12,066 bases of DNA from DAOMOP01 sp035444405 (GCA_035444405.1 DAOMOP010000124.1:1-12066); one strand, 5' to 3'. Positions 1 to 7,894 are shown, counted from the first letter of the stretch. Notes: generated from the sequence alone by a model not told the origin. Translations and numbers: made by a program.

Positions 1-3000
1 GCTGCGCCAGGTCCTCGATCGAATAGATGTCGTGGTGCGGCGGCGGCGAGATCAGCCCGACGCCCGGGATCGTGCAGCGCGCCGCGGCGATGTCGGCGTC
101 GACCTTGCCGGCCGGCAGCTCGCCGCCCTCGCCGGGCTTGGAGCCCTGCGCCATCTTGATCTCGATCTGGCGCGCGTCGGCGAGGTAGCGGATGCTCACG
201 CCGAAGCGCCCGCTCGCGACCTGCTTCATCGAGCACGCGCGCTCGGTGCCGAAGCGCTCCGGATGCTCGCCGCCCTCGCCGGTGCCGGACTTGCCGCCGA
301 TGCGGTTCATCGCGAGCGCGAGCGTCTCGTGCACCTCGCGCGACAGCGCGCCGAAGGACATCGAGCCGGTCGAGAAGCGCCGCAGGATCGCCTCCTCGGG
401 CTCGACCTCGGCGAGCGGCACCGGCGCGATGCCGTCGGTCACGAACTCGAGCAGATCGCGCAGCGTCGCCGCGACGCCGTCGCCACCGTTGCAGCACGCC
501 GCGAAGTCGCGCCACGCAGCCTCGTCGCCGCTGCGCACGGCGTGCTGCAGGCGGCCGATGGTGTAGGGGTTCCACGCGTGGTATTCGCCGTCGCGGCGCC
601 AGTAGAGCTCGCCGCCCTGCTCGAGCGGTGCGGCCGCGGCGAGCGGCGGTGCGTATGCGAACCGATGGCGCGCGCGCGTCTCGCGCTCGAGCCGCGCGAG
701 CACCGGCGCGCGCGCCGGCACCGCGCACGGCGTGCCGGCGAAGCACTCGTCGAGCAGCGCCTGGTCGAGTCCGAGCGCCTCGAACACCTGCGCGCCCTTG
801 TAGCCCTCCAGCGTCGAGATGCCCATCTTCGCCATCACCTTCAGCAGCCCGCCCTCGACGGCGTCGCGGTAGCGCCGGCACGCACCTTCGGCGTCGCCGG
901 CGATGCAGCCGTCGGCGGCGAGCCGCGCGGCGCTCGCGTACGCGAGCCACGGATGCACCGCGTCGGCGCCATAGCCGATCAGCGTGCAGAAGTGGTGCAC
1001 CGCGTACGGTTCGCCGCTGTCGACGACCAGCCCGCAGGCGGTGCGCCGGCCGATGCGCAGCAGGTGGTGGTGGATCGCACCGACCGCGAGCAGACTGGGC
1101 AGCGGCATGCGCTGCGGCCCTGCGTCCCGGTCCGACAGCACCAGCAGCTCGACACCGCGCACGAGCGCCGCTTCGGCATCGGCGCGCACGCGGTCGAGCG
1201 CGGCGGCGAGCGGCTGGTCACGCGGGACCGTCGTGTCGAGGACGGCGAGCGGCAGCCCGCAAGCAGGCAGCGCCGCGAACGCGGCGGCATCGAGGATCGG
1301 CGAATCGAGCAGCAGGCGGCGGCAATGCCCCGGGCTCTCGTCGAGCAGGTTGCGCTGGCGCCCGAGGTGGCTGTCGAGCACCGTCACGAGCGCCTCGCGC
1401 AGGTAGTCGAGCGGCGGGTTCGAGACCTGCGCAAAGAGCTGGCTGAAGTAGTGGAACAGCGGGCGCCGGCGCGACGACAGCGCCGCCGGCGGCGTGTCGT
1501 TGCCCATTGCGCCGAGCGGATCCTTGCCCTCGGCGGCCATCGGCTGGATCAGGCGCTCGAGCGCCTCGAGCGTGTAGCCGAAGGCGCGCTGGTGCGCGAG
1601 CAGCGCGGCCGGATCGGCGGCGGCGACGGCGCCGTCGGCCTGGCTGGCCGAGTCATGCACCGATGTGACGGAGGGGTCGACCGCAGCGTCGCATCCTGCC
1701 ACTGCACGCTCGCGCGCAGCCCCATCCGGCGGCCCGGTCCGGCGGGTCACGCCCAGCCGCACGCGGTTCTCCGCGACCCACTGCGCGTAGGGCGCGGCGG
1801 CGAGCGAGGCGAAGATCTCGTCTTCATCGACGATGCGTCGCGCGCGCGTGTCGGCGAGCAGGAGCTGGCCCGGGCGCAGCCGCGCCTTCGCGACGACGCG
1901 CGGCGCCGGCAGGTCGAGCAGGCCGGCCTCGCTGCCGAGCACCAGGCGGCGGTCGTCGCTGAGCCAGATGCGGCACGGGCGCAGGCCGTTGCGGTCGAGC
2001 ACCGCGGCGACCTGCTCGCCGTCGCTCGCCACCACCAGCGCCGGCCCGTCCCACGGCTCCATGAGCGCGCCGTGGTAGTCGTAGAACGCGCGCCGATGCG
2101 GCTCGAGGCGCGGGTTCTTGTTCCACGCCTCCGGGATCATCATGCGCAGCGCGTGCGGCAGGCTGCGACCGGCGGCGACCAGCAGTTCGAGCACGTTGTC
2201 GAAGGTCGCCGAGTCGCTCGCACCCTCCTCGATCACCGGCTTGAGCTTGTCGATGTCGGCGCCCAGGCGCGGGGACGCGAGCATCGCCTCGCGCGCGCGC
2301 ATCCAGTTCTTGTTGCCGCGCAGCGTGTTGAACTCACCGTTATGCACGATGCGGCGGTACGGATGCGCGAGCGGCCACGCCCCCAGCGTGTTGGTCGAGA
2401 AGCGCGAATGCACCAGCGCGAGCGCCGAGCTGACGCGCGCATCGGCGAGATCTGGGTAGTAGCCGCGCAGCTGCGTCGCGGTCAAGAGTCCCTTGTAGAC
2501 GACGGTGCGCCGGTCGAGCGAGCACACGTACAGCGGATGCTGCGGCAGCTCTGTGCGCGCGCGCCGCTCGATGCACTTGCGCAGCACGTAGAGGCGCAGG
2601 TCCAGCGGCTCGGGCGCGAGGGCGGCGCGCGGCGCGACGAAGCACTGCCACACCGCCGGCTCGGTCGCGCGCGCGCTGCGTCCGAGCTCGGCGGCGTCGG
2701 TCGGCACGCGCCGCCACGCGAGCACGTCCAGCCCCTCCTCGGCGGCGACCGCCTCGACGAGGACGCGAAGACGGTCCTGCGCAAGCCGCGCCTGCGGCAG
2801 GAACATCTGCCCGACGCCGTATGCGTCGGCCGCAGGCAGCCCGGCGACCTCGGCGTCGAAAAACGCGTGCGGCTTTTGCAGCAGCATGCCGGCGCCGTCG
2901 CCGGTGTTCGCCTCGGCCCCGCGCGCGCCGCGATGGGCGAGGTTCGCGAGCATCGTGAAGGCGTCGTCGATCAGCGCATGGCTGCGCTCGCCGTCGAGCT

Positions 3001-3079
3001 GCACGAGCGCCCCCACCCCGCAGCTGGCGCGGCAGGGCGCGAAATCGACCAGACCGGATCGAGCGGCATCGACAGGCAT
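1..3079 (-). CDS. gltB: Glutamate synthase large (alpha) subunit, N-terminal 1026 codons, cut by the left window edge
   Basis: This cytoplasmic enzyme of nitrogen assimilation hydrolyses glutamine in its N-terminal amidotransferase domain and channels ammonia to an FMN/iron-sulfur site, where 2-oxoglutarate becomes glutamate. The frame is open from ATG (3079-3077) to the window edge. Cys20 in ASCGVGALV should be the N-terminal nucleophile after removal of a 19-residue propeptide. HRGARGAEANTGDGAGM lies near residues 49-65, the central domain has GNDTPPAALS near 525 and LFAQVSNPP soon after, and the FMN domain has GISTLEGYKGAQVFEALGL near 750. MNRIGGKSGTGEGGEHPERFG (about 924-944) and the final TIPGVGLISPPPHHDIYSIE are near-canonical GltB. 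The family is about 1500 residues long, so the 3Fe-4S cysteines and C-terminal beta-helix lie outside. An AAGGGG sits 7 nt upstream of the ATG. Residues about 440-476 form a low-complexity interdomain linker. gltD is not in view. Assignment is near certain. Confidence 0.96.
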   Translation of the reverse strand, partial: MPVDAARSGLVDFAPCRASCGVGALVQLDGERSHALIDDAFTMLANLAHRGARGAEANTGDGAGMLLQKPHAFFDAEVAGLPAADAYGVGQMFLPQARLAQDRLRVLVEAVAAEEGLDVLAWRRVPTDAAELGRSARATEPAVWQCFVAPRAALAPEPLDLRLYVLRKCIERRARTELPQHPLYVCSLDRRTVVYKGLLTATQLRGYYPDLADARVSSALALVHSRFSTNTLGAWPLAHPYRRIVHNGEFNTLRGNKNWMRAREAMLASPRLGADIDKLKPVIEEGASDSATFDNVLELLVAAGRSLPHALRMMIPEAWNKNPRLEPHRRAFYDYHGALMEPWDGPALVVASDGEQVAAVLDRNGLRPCRIWLSDDRRLVLGSEAGLLDLPAPRVVAKARLRPGQLLLADTRARRIVDEDEIFASLAAAPYAQWVAENRVRLGVTRRTGPPDGAARERAVAGCDAAVDPSVTSVHDSASQADGAVAAADPAALLAHQRAFGYTLEALERLIQPMAAEGKDPLGAMGNDTPPAALSSRRRPLFHYFSQLFAQVSNPPLDYLREALVTVLDSHLGRQRNLLDESPGHCRRLLLDSPILDAAAFAALPACGLPLAVLDTTVPRDQPLAAALDRVRADAEAALVRGVELLVLSDRDAGPQRMPLPSLLAVGAIHHHLLRIGRRTACGLVVDSGEPYAVHHFCTLIGYGADAVHPWLAYASAARLAADGCIAGDAEGACRRYRDAVEGGLLKVMAKMGISTLEGYKGAQVFEALGLDQALLDECFAGTPCAVPARAPVLARLERETRARHRFAYAPPLAAAAPLEQGGELYWRRDGEYHAWNPYTIGRLQHAVRSGDEAAWRDFAACCNGGDGVAATLRDLLEFVTDGIAPVPLAEVEPEEAILRRFSTGSMSFGALSREVHETLALAMNRIGGKSGTGEGGEHPERFGTERACSMKQVASGRFGVSIRYLADARQIEIKMAQGSKPGEGGELPAGKVDADIAAARCTIPGVGLISPPPHHDIYSIEDLAQ

Positions 3080-3286
3080 CGGCGAGCCCCTTGAGCGGAC
3101 CACATTTCTCTTTATAGCCCATTGCCTTGCGCGCCGCCGCGCGGCCCCGTGCGCGCGAGCACAGCGATGGCCGATCACGCCCTGCTTGCGGCGCACGCCA
3201 CGGCCGGTGGCACGCAAATCGTCCGGCGGCCCCATTCGTGCCATAGAATGGTTCTTGTTCTGGATCAATCCGAGGCCCGGACAGAC
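3080..3286. promoter_or_regulatory. Divergent gltB / fdhD promoter region
   Basis: This gap must carry the promoters of two genes read in opposite directions. On the minus strand there is a TATAAA (plus-strand 3111-3116), 31 nt before the gltB ATG, but no convincing -35 box. On the plus strand TAGAAT (3244-3249) lies 37 nt before the fdhD ATG, also without a clear -35. A 7-bp inverted repeat, TGGCACG (3208-3214) and CGTGCCA (3237-3243), lies just upstream of and touching that region and could be an operator. The boxes are weak matches read by eye, and no factor can be named. Confidence 0.3.
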
Positions 3287-4126
3287 ATGAACCATCCTGC
3301 CCCTCCCCCCCGCCCGCGGCCGCTGCTCAGCCGCGCGAGCCGGCCGCTGACGGTCACGATCGACGCCGTCAACGAGCGCGGCGAGGTCGTGCCGACCGCG
3401 ATCGCCGGCGAGCACCCGCTCACGCTGTACGTCGACAAGCGCGAGATCGTCACGCTGATGACGCTCGGTGCCGCCCCCGAGGCGCTGGTGCTCGGCTGGC
3501 TGCGCAACCAGCGCCTGGTCACCGAGCTCGACGACATCGTGTCGGTGCAGGTCGACTGGGACGTCGAGGCGGCGGCGGTGACGACGCGCAACGGCCTCGT
3601 CGACGCCGACGCGCGGCTTGCCACGCGCACGGTGACGACCGGCTGCGGCCAGGGCACGATGTTCGGCGACCTGATGGACGAGATCGACGCGGTGCACCTG
3701 CCCGCCGAGCGCAGGCTCGCCGAGGCGACGCTGTACGCGCTGATGGACGCGGTGCGCCTGCACGAGTCGATCTACAAGCAGGCCGGCGCCGTGCACGGCT
3801 GCGCGCTTGCGCAGGCGCACGGCGAGGGCTGCGAGATCCTGATGTTCGTCGAAGACGTCGGCCGCCACAACGCCGTCGATGCGATCGCCGGCCAGATGTG
3901 GCTCGATGCGATCGACGGCGGCGACAAGATCTTCTACACCACCGGACGGCTGACCTCGGAGATGGTCATCAAGACGGCGCAGATGGGCATTCCGTTCCTG
4001 GTCTCGCGCTCGGGACTCACGCAGATGGGCTGGGAGATCGCGCGGCGCATCGGGCTGACGATGATCGGCCGCGCCCAGGGCAAGCACTACCTGTTATTCA
4101 CCGGCGAGGAGCGCTTCACACGATGA
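3287..4126 (+). CDS. fdhD: Formate dehydrogenase accessory sulfurtransferase FdhD
   Basis: FdhD takes sulfur from the cysteine desulfurase IscS and passes it to the molybdenum cofactor, which formate dehydrogenase needs for activity; it acts in the cytoplasm. The 279-residue product is of usual length. Recognisable parts are the N-terminal half with LYVDKREIVTLMTLGAAPEA (47-66), TTGCGQGTMF around Cys120 (the sulfur-carrying cysteine position), FVEDVGRHNAVDAIAG (187-202) and the C-terminal KIFYTTGRLTSEMVIKTAQM block (214-233). The frame extends upstream, but ATG 3287 begins where family similarity starts and has GAGG 11 nt before it; the extension lacks a good SD. The residues after the first cysteine read GQG rather than the CxxC found in E. 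coli FdhD. Its stop overlaps the mobA start, so the two are probably cotranslated. No formate dehydrogenase gene is in view. Confidence 0.93.
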   Translation: MNHPAPPPRPRPLLSRASRPLTVTIDAVNERGEVVPTAIAGEHPLTLYVDKREIVTLMTLGAAPEALVLGWLRNQRLVTELDDIVSVQVDWDVEAAAVTTRNGLVDADARLATRTVTTGCGQGTMFGDLMDEIDAVHLPAERRLAEATLYALMDAVRLHESIYKQAGAVHGCALAQAHGEGCEILMFVEDVGRHNAVDAIAGQMWLDAIDGGDKIFYTTGRLTSEMVIKTAQMGIPFLVSRSGLTQMGWEIARRIGLTMIGRAQGKHYLLFTGEERFTR

Positions 4127-4725
4127 ACGGACCCGACACCCGACCCGCGCCCGAACGCATCACCGGCGTCGTGCTCGCCGGCGGCCAGGGCAGCCGCATG
4201 GGCGGCGTCGACAAGGGCCTGGTCGTGCTGCGCGACAAGCCGATGGTCGAGTGGGTGATCGAGCGCTTCGCCCCCCAGGTCGACGAACTCATCATCAACG
4301 CGAACCAGAACACCGAGCGCTACGCCGCCTTCGGCTACCCGGTGTTCGCCGACGCCATCGGCGGCTTCGCCGGCCCGCTCGCCGGCCTGCACGCGGCGCT
4401 CGGGCGCGCCGCCCACCCGCTGGTCGCGACCGCGCCGTGCGACTCGCCCTTCCTGCCCACCGACCTCGTCGCGCGCCTCCACGACGCGCTGCGCGCGAAC
4501 GACGCCCAGCTCGCCGTCGCACGCACTTTCGACCAGCCCCATCCGGTGTTCTGCCTGTGCCGCCGCGACGTACGCGCGCACCTCGACGCCTTCCTCGCCG
4601 CCGGCGGGCGCAAGATCGACCGCTGGTATGCGACGCTCGCGATCGTCGAGGTGCGCTTCGACGACCAGGAGGCGGCGTTTCGCAACATCAACACGCGCGA
4701 GGAGCTCGACGCGCTCGAGCGCTGA
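4123..4725 (+). CDS. mobA: Molybdenum cofactor guanylyltransferase MobA
   Basis: MobA transfers GMP from GTP to Mo-molybdopterin, giving the guanine dinucleotide cofactor used by DMSO-reductase-family enzymes such as formate dehydrogenase. The 200-residue protein has the nucleotidyltransferase signature LAGGQGSRMGGVDKG (18-32), an INANQN segment (58-63), GGFAGPLAGLHAAL (80-93), the metal-binding Asp107 in APCDSPFLP (104-112) and the C-terminal FRNINTREEL (186-195). The start ATG overlaps the fdhD stop in an ATGA, with GAGGAG (4106-4111) 11 nt upstream inside fdhD. This arrangement implies translational coupling of two steps in making active formate dehydrogenase cofactor. Length and motifs match the family, and nothing is missing. 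Confidence 0.95.
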   Translation: MNGPDTRPAPERITGVVLAGGQGSRMGGVDKGLVVLRDKPMVEWVIERFAPQVDELIINANQNTERYAAFGYPVFADAIGGFAGPLAGLHAALGRAAHPLVATAPCDSPFLPTDLVARLHDALRANDAQLAVARTFDQPHPVFCLCRRDVRAHLDAFLAAGGRKIDRWYATLAIVEVRFDDQEAAFRNINTREELDALER

Positions 4726-4969
4726 GCCCGTAACAGCTGCCCGTGCAAGCACCCGCGGCCACCCGAAGGGCGGTGGTCGAGGCGGCGCGAAGCCCCGGAA
4801 TGCGGCGACATTTCGTCGACGCGCAACGCGCCGCGCACGCGGCGAGCGCCCGCGCACACTGCAGCGACATCAAGCATGGGAGTCGATGAATGGCTGAACC
4901 CGGTCATCTTCGTCAGCGCCGCGCTGGGCGCGGCCTGGTACAGGCTGGTGTGAGCGACGCTCCGTCGGA

Positions 4970-6199
4970 ATGAGTGCGATCCGGGCTCCCGGCCTTCCAT
5001 CCGATCGCTGGCCCGGGCCGGCGGCCTGCCTGCTGGCTGCGCGGGCGCTGCGCGATTTCGGCGACGGCTTTGTCGCCATTTTGCTGCCGGCCTATCTGCT
5101 CGCACTCGGGCTCTCGCCGCTCGAAGTCGGCGTCGTCGCCACCGTCTCGCTGTTCGGCTCGGCCCTGCTCACCATCGCCGCCGGCCTGCTCGGCACCCGC
5201 CACGATCCGGCCCGGTTGCTGCTGGCCTGTGCGGGCCTGATGGTGGCGACCGGGGTGGCGTTCGCGGCGGTCCATGAATACGCCCTGTTGCTGGTGATCG
5301 CCTTCGTGGGCACGGTCAATCCGTCGGCCGGCAGCGTCAGCGTGTTCGTGCCGCTGGAGCATGCGGCGTTGACCCGCGAGATCGACGCTGCGGGCCGGAC
5401 CCGGCTGTTCGCCCGCTACAGCCTGGTCGGCGCGCTGGCGGCGGCGGTGGGCGCCTTCGCCGCCGCGGCGCCCGATGCGCTCGCGCCGTTCGGGCTCGAC
5501 CGGCTGTCCGCCATCCGGGCGATGTTCGTCGTCTATGCCTTTCTGGGACTGGCCGGCGCACTGCTCTACGCGCGCGTGCCGAAACGTCAACCGTCCGGTG
5601 ACGCAGGCACAGCCTCGGCCCTCGGGCCCTCGCGCCGCATCGTGTTCAAGCTCGCCGCGCTGTTCTGCCTGGACGCCTTCGCCGGCGGCTTCGTCGTGCA
5701 GTCGCTGTTGGCCCTGTGGCTGTTCGAGCGCTTCGGCCTGTCGCTCACGGCGGCCGGCGTGTTCTTCTTCTGGTCGGGCGTGCTGTCGGCGCTGTCGTTC
5801 CCGGTCGCCGCCTGGCTGGCGCAGCGCATCGGGCTGGTGAATACCATGGTGTTCACCCACATACCGGCGAGCATCGCCCTGATGCTGGCGGCGATCGCGC
5901 CCACTCTGCCGCAGGCGCTCGCGCTGCTGCTCGTGCGCGCCGCCCTGTCGCAGATGGACGTGCCCACGCGCTCGTCCTACGTGATGGCGGTGGTCACCGA
6001 GGCGGAGCGGGCGGCCGCGGCCAGCTTCACCGCCGTGCCGCGCAGCCTTGCCGCCGCGGTGAGCCCGGTGCTGGCCGGCGCACTGTTCTCCGCGTCATTT
6101 CGCGCCTGGCCGCTCGTGCTGTGCGGCGTCCTGAAGATCGTCTACGACGTGCTGCTGCTGTGGCAGTTCCGGCACGTCAAGCCGCCCGAGGAAGTGTGA
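4970..6199 (+). CDS. Major facilitator superfamily transporter, substrate unknown
   Basis: This 409-residue integral inner-membrane protein has about 12 hydrophobic segments in two halves, separated by a hydrophilic loop at residues 203-225 (RVPKRQPSGDAG region). A short loop after the second segment (GTRHDPARL, 75-83) takes the place of the usual MFS motif A. RSSYVMAVVTEAERAAAASF (335-354), following a DVPT in the second half, is a conserved stretch in one group of MFS proteins that I cannot tie to a substrate. The ATG at 4970 is chosen because the hydrophobic core begins soon after; there is no good SD, and the start overlaps the stop of a 27-codon frame as ATGA. It stands 244 bp after mobA and is followed by a terminator-like hairpin, so it may be its own transcript. 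Drug or metabolite export is possible but unsupported. Confidence 0.82.
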   Translation: MSAIRAPGLPSDRWPGPAACLLAARALRDFGDGFVAILLPAYLLALGLSPLEVGVVATVSLFGSALLTIAAGLLGTRHDPARLLLACAGLMVATGVAFAAVHEYALLLVIAFVGTVNPSAGSVSVFVPLEHAALTREIDAAGRTRLFARYSLVGALAAAVGAFAAAAPDALAPFGLDRLSAIRAMFVVYAFLGLAGALLYARVPKRQPSGDAGTASALGPSRRIVFKLAALFCLDAFAGGFVVQSLLALWLFERFGLSLTAAGVFFFWSGVLSALSFPVAAWLAQRIGLVNTMVFTHIPASIALMLAAIAPTLPQALALLLVRAALSQMDVPTRSSYVMAVVTEAERAAAASFTAVPRSLAAAVSPVLAGALFSASFRAWPLVLCGVLKIVYDVLLLWQFRHVKPPEEV

Positions 6200-6251
6200 T
6201 GAGCCCTTTTACTCGCTAAGTCCTCCGCCGAGCCCTTCCGCCGCACAAAGG

Positions 6252-6292
6252 CGCGGGGGGATGCACATCCACGGGGCGCCCGCCGCGGTTTT
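6252..6292 (+). terminator. Possible intrinsic terminator after the MFS gene
   Basis: CGCGGGGG (6252-6259) can pair with CCC (6279-6281) and CCGCG (6283-6287), leaving one bulged G and a 19-nt loop, followed by TTTT (6289-6292). The stem is GC-rich, but the long loop and short T run make it a weak example. It lies 53 nt after the MFS stop and before the Spy-like gene, where a terminator would be expected. Confidence 0.4.
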
Positions 6293-6391
6293 GTATCCCA
6301 GAGTATCGGATCGCACTGCCGACAAGGAGGCATGCAAGACCGCCCGTCATCGACAAAGCCCGCTTACATCGCGGTGTTTCAATGGCTCCGT

Positions 6392-6410
6392 CGCCCCGGT
6401 GTGCGGGGCG
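6392..6410 (+). promoter_or_regulatory. Hairpin in the 5' leader of the Spy-like gene
   Basis: CGCCCCG (6392-6398) and CGGGGCG (6404-6410) form a perfect 7-bp stem with a GTGTG loop. It ends 6 nt before the AGGAG (6417-6421) that serves the ATG at 6428. It is too far from any T run to be a terminator. It may affect message stability or ribosome access; this is inferred only from position. Confidence 0.35.
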
Positions 6411-6427
6411 TTGAACAGGAGATGATC

Positions 6428-6958
6428 ATGAAGAAGCTGACCAAGACGGTGCTGGTCGTGGCGCTGGCTGGCGCGACGGTGTTGGGCGGCGCGGCGGCTT
6501 TCGCGCGCGGCGGCGACTGCGACGGTCCGCGCGGCGAGCGGGCGCGCTGGCATCAGATGAATCCCGAAGAGATGCAGGAGCGCATCGGCGAGCGTGCCGA
6601 GGTCCGGCTCGCACGGCTGGAGCTGGCGTTGGCGCTCACGCCGGAGCAGCGTCCCGCCTGGGACGCGTTCAAGACCGACATGCTGGCGCGCATGAACGCG
6701 ATGGCCGAACGCATGGCAGCCCGGCGCGATGCCGAGCGGCCCACGACCGCGATCGAGCACATGCAGCGCATGGAAGAGATGAGCCGCGAGCGTCAGACGC
6801 AGCTCACCGAGACGCGCCAGGCCGTCGAAACCTTCTACGCGGCGCTGTCGGACGCGCAGAAGACCGTGTTCGACGCGGAGTTCGCCAAGTTCGGGCGCGG
6901 CGGCCATCACGGCATGGGGCCGCGCGGGATGGGCGGCGCGGGACACGGGCGCAGCTGA
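6428..6958 (+). CDS. Spy/CpxP-like periplasmic LTXXQ-motif protein
   Basis: The 176-residue product begins MKKLTKTVLVVALAGATVLG, a typical Sec signal peptide with likely cleavage after AFA (about residue 26), so the mature protein should be periplasmic. It contains two LTXXQ-type repeats, LTPEQ (70-74) and LSDAQ (140-144), set in long charged helices rich in Met, Glu and Arg. This is the pattern of Spy and CpxP, all-helical periplasmic proteins acting as ATP-independent chaperone or envelope-stress modulator. The tail after 156 is Gly/His/Met-rich (HHGMGPRGMGG), which could bind metal ions. ATG 6428 is chosen for the signal peptide and for AGGAG 6 nt upstream; the frame is open further upstream but that part has no signal-peptide character. 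No CpxAR or other two-component genes are nearby. Exact function is unknown. Confidence 0.85.
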   Translation: MKKLTKTVLVVALAGATVLGGAAAFARGGDCDGPRGERARWHQMNPEEMQERIGERAEVRLARLELALALTPEQRPAWDAFKTDMLARMNAMAERMAARRDAERPTTAIEHMQRMEEMSRERQTQLTETRQAVETFYAALSDAQKTVFDAEFAKFGRGGHHGMGPRGMGGAGHGRS

Positions 6959-6984
6959 CCTTACCCCCACCCCGCGACCCGCTG

Positions 6985-7836
6985 CTAGAACGGAAACCCG
7001 AGAAAGTGCCAGTCACCGCCCAGCTGGCGGTTGTCGATGCGGCGCAGCACCTCGGGGTCGAGCGACGGGTCGTGTGGGGTGAGCAGCCCGCACACGCGTA
7101 AGGCGCCGCGCACGTCGATGCGGTGGCCGAGCGACTCTAGCACGACGCGCGCGCAGGCCGGCTCGCGCCGGTCGGCCGCCGACACGCCGATCTTGACGCC
7201 GGCGAGATGGCTGACACGACTCTTGTAGGTCGGAAACAGGATCGTCTCGGTCAACTCGTTGCCGGTCAGCACCTCGTGATCGAGCAGGAAGATGCGCTCA
7301 TTCAACAGCAGCGCGACACCCAGATAGCGGCAACGATAGCCGCTCGCGCGCCGTCCGACGAAGGACAGGCGCTCGATACGCCGATAGCGGAACGCGTCAC
7401 CGTCGCGGTACAGGTAGAACAGGCTGCGCAGCACGCTGCCCGGAAAGGCCATCGAGTAGTAATACTCGAAGTAATGGCCAGCGTACTTGTCGAGCGCGCC
7501 ACGCGACGATTGCTGCAGCCGTTCGATGCGCGCCGCATAGTCGCTGCCGCTGCGTGGCGGCGCCTGCACCGGCGCCGGGCGCACCGAGAGGAGCTGCGCG
7601 AAGCGGCTGTGCGGCAGCCAGATCTCGTGCACGTCGACGCCGAAGAAGTCGCAGATGCGCTGCAGCGTATGCGCCGACGGCCGGCTCGCACCGCTCAGAT
7701 ACTTGTTGAACTGCGGGCGGTTGATCGCGAGCCGTCGGCAAACCAGCGCGATCGATGGGTAAAAGCCGCACGCGAGGCGCAGGTTGCGGCAGAAGTCGCT
7801 ACCGGACTCGTCGTGGTCGGTGATCCTGCGCTTCAT
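6985..7836 (-). CDS. XRE-family (Cro/cI-type HTH) transcriptional regulator with an unrecognised C-terminal domain
   Basis: The 283-residue protein has an N-terminal DNA-binding domain at about residues 14-75. ALVCRRLAINRPQFNKYLSG (30-49) reads as the helix-turn-helix, and ASRPSAHTLQRICDFFGVDV (50-69) continues the XRE fold. A Pro-rich linker (86-97) leads to about 180 residues that I do not recognise, starting GHYFEYYYSMAFPGSVLRSL (120-139), rich in aromatic and hydrophobic residues; it is presumably an effector-binding or oligomerisation domain. The ATG at 7836 is chosen because the domain begins right after it; a G-rich stretch upstream is a poor SD, and the upstream extension of the frame has no protein-like character. 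It is transcribed away from the symporter operon, and a large palindrome lies 59-99 bp upstream of the start. By position it probably controls that operon and itself. It converges with the Spy-like gene, 26 bp apart. Confidence 0.82.
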   Translation of the reverse strand: MKRRITDHDESGSDFCRNLRLACGFYPSIALVCRRLAINRPQFNKYLSGASRPSAHTLQRICDFFGVDVHEIWLPHSRFAQLLSVRPAPVQAPPRSGSDYAARIERLQQSSRGALDKYAGHYFEYYYSMAFPGSVLRSLFYLYRDGDAFRYRRIERLSFVGRRASGYRCRYLGVALLLNERIFLLDHEVLTGNELTETILFPTYKSRVSHLAGVKIGVSAADRREPACARVVLESLGHRIDVRGALRVCGLLTPHDPSLDPEVLRRIDNRQLGGDWHFLGFPF

Positions 7837-7894
7837 TCGTCGCCCCCCGCGGCATTCCTTTCGTGAGCTTCCGTCGACGCTTCCCTGCGGCCGA

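Noticed and set aside
32..3094. A very long plus-strand open frame (about 1020 codons) opposite gltB.
   Set aside because: It is the mirror of the gltB codons in the same register. Its translation is Arg/Ala/His-rich without domains, whereas the minus-strand frame is clear GltB across the full length. High GC removes stop codons by chance.
3122..3286. Upstream extension of fdhD, with in-frame TTG 3122 and ATGs 3167 and 3248.
   Set aside because: None has a suitable SD, and FdhD similarity starts after ATG 3287. The stretch also contains the probable promoter.
4759..4776. A terminator after mobA (CCACC and GGTGG hairpin).
   Set aside because: The stem is only 5 bp with an inner mismatch and no T run follows.
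4087..5105. Long minus-strand frames opposite mobA and the intergenic region after it.
   Set aside because: They are low-complexity Arg/Ala-rich translations and antisense to a clear MobA; no domain is recognisable.
4913..5860. A 315-codon minus-strand frame opposite the MFS gene.
   Set aside because: It is rich in Gln, Gly, Arg and Glu, typical of the reverse of hydrophobic GC-rich codons. The plus strand encodes a membrane protein with regular hydrophobic segments.
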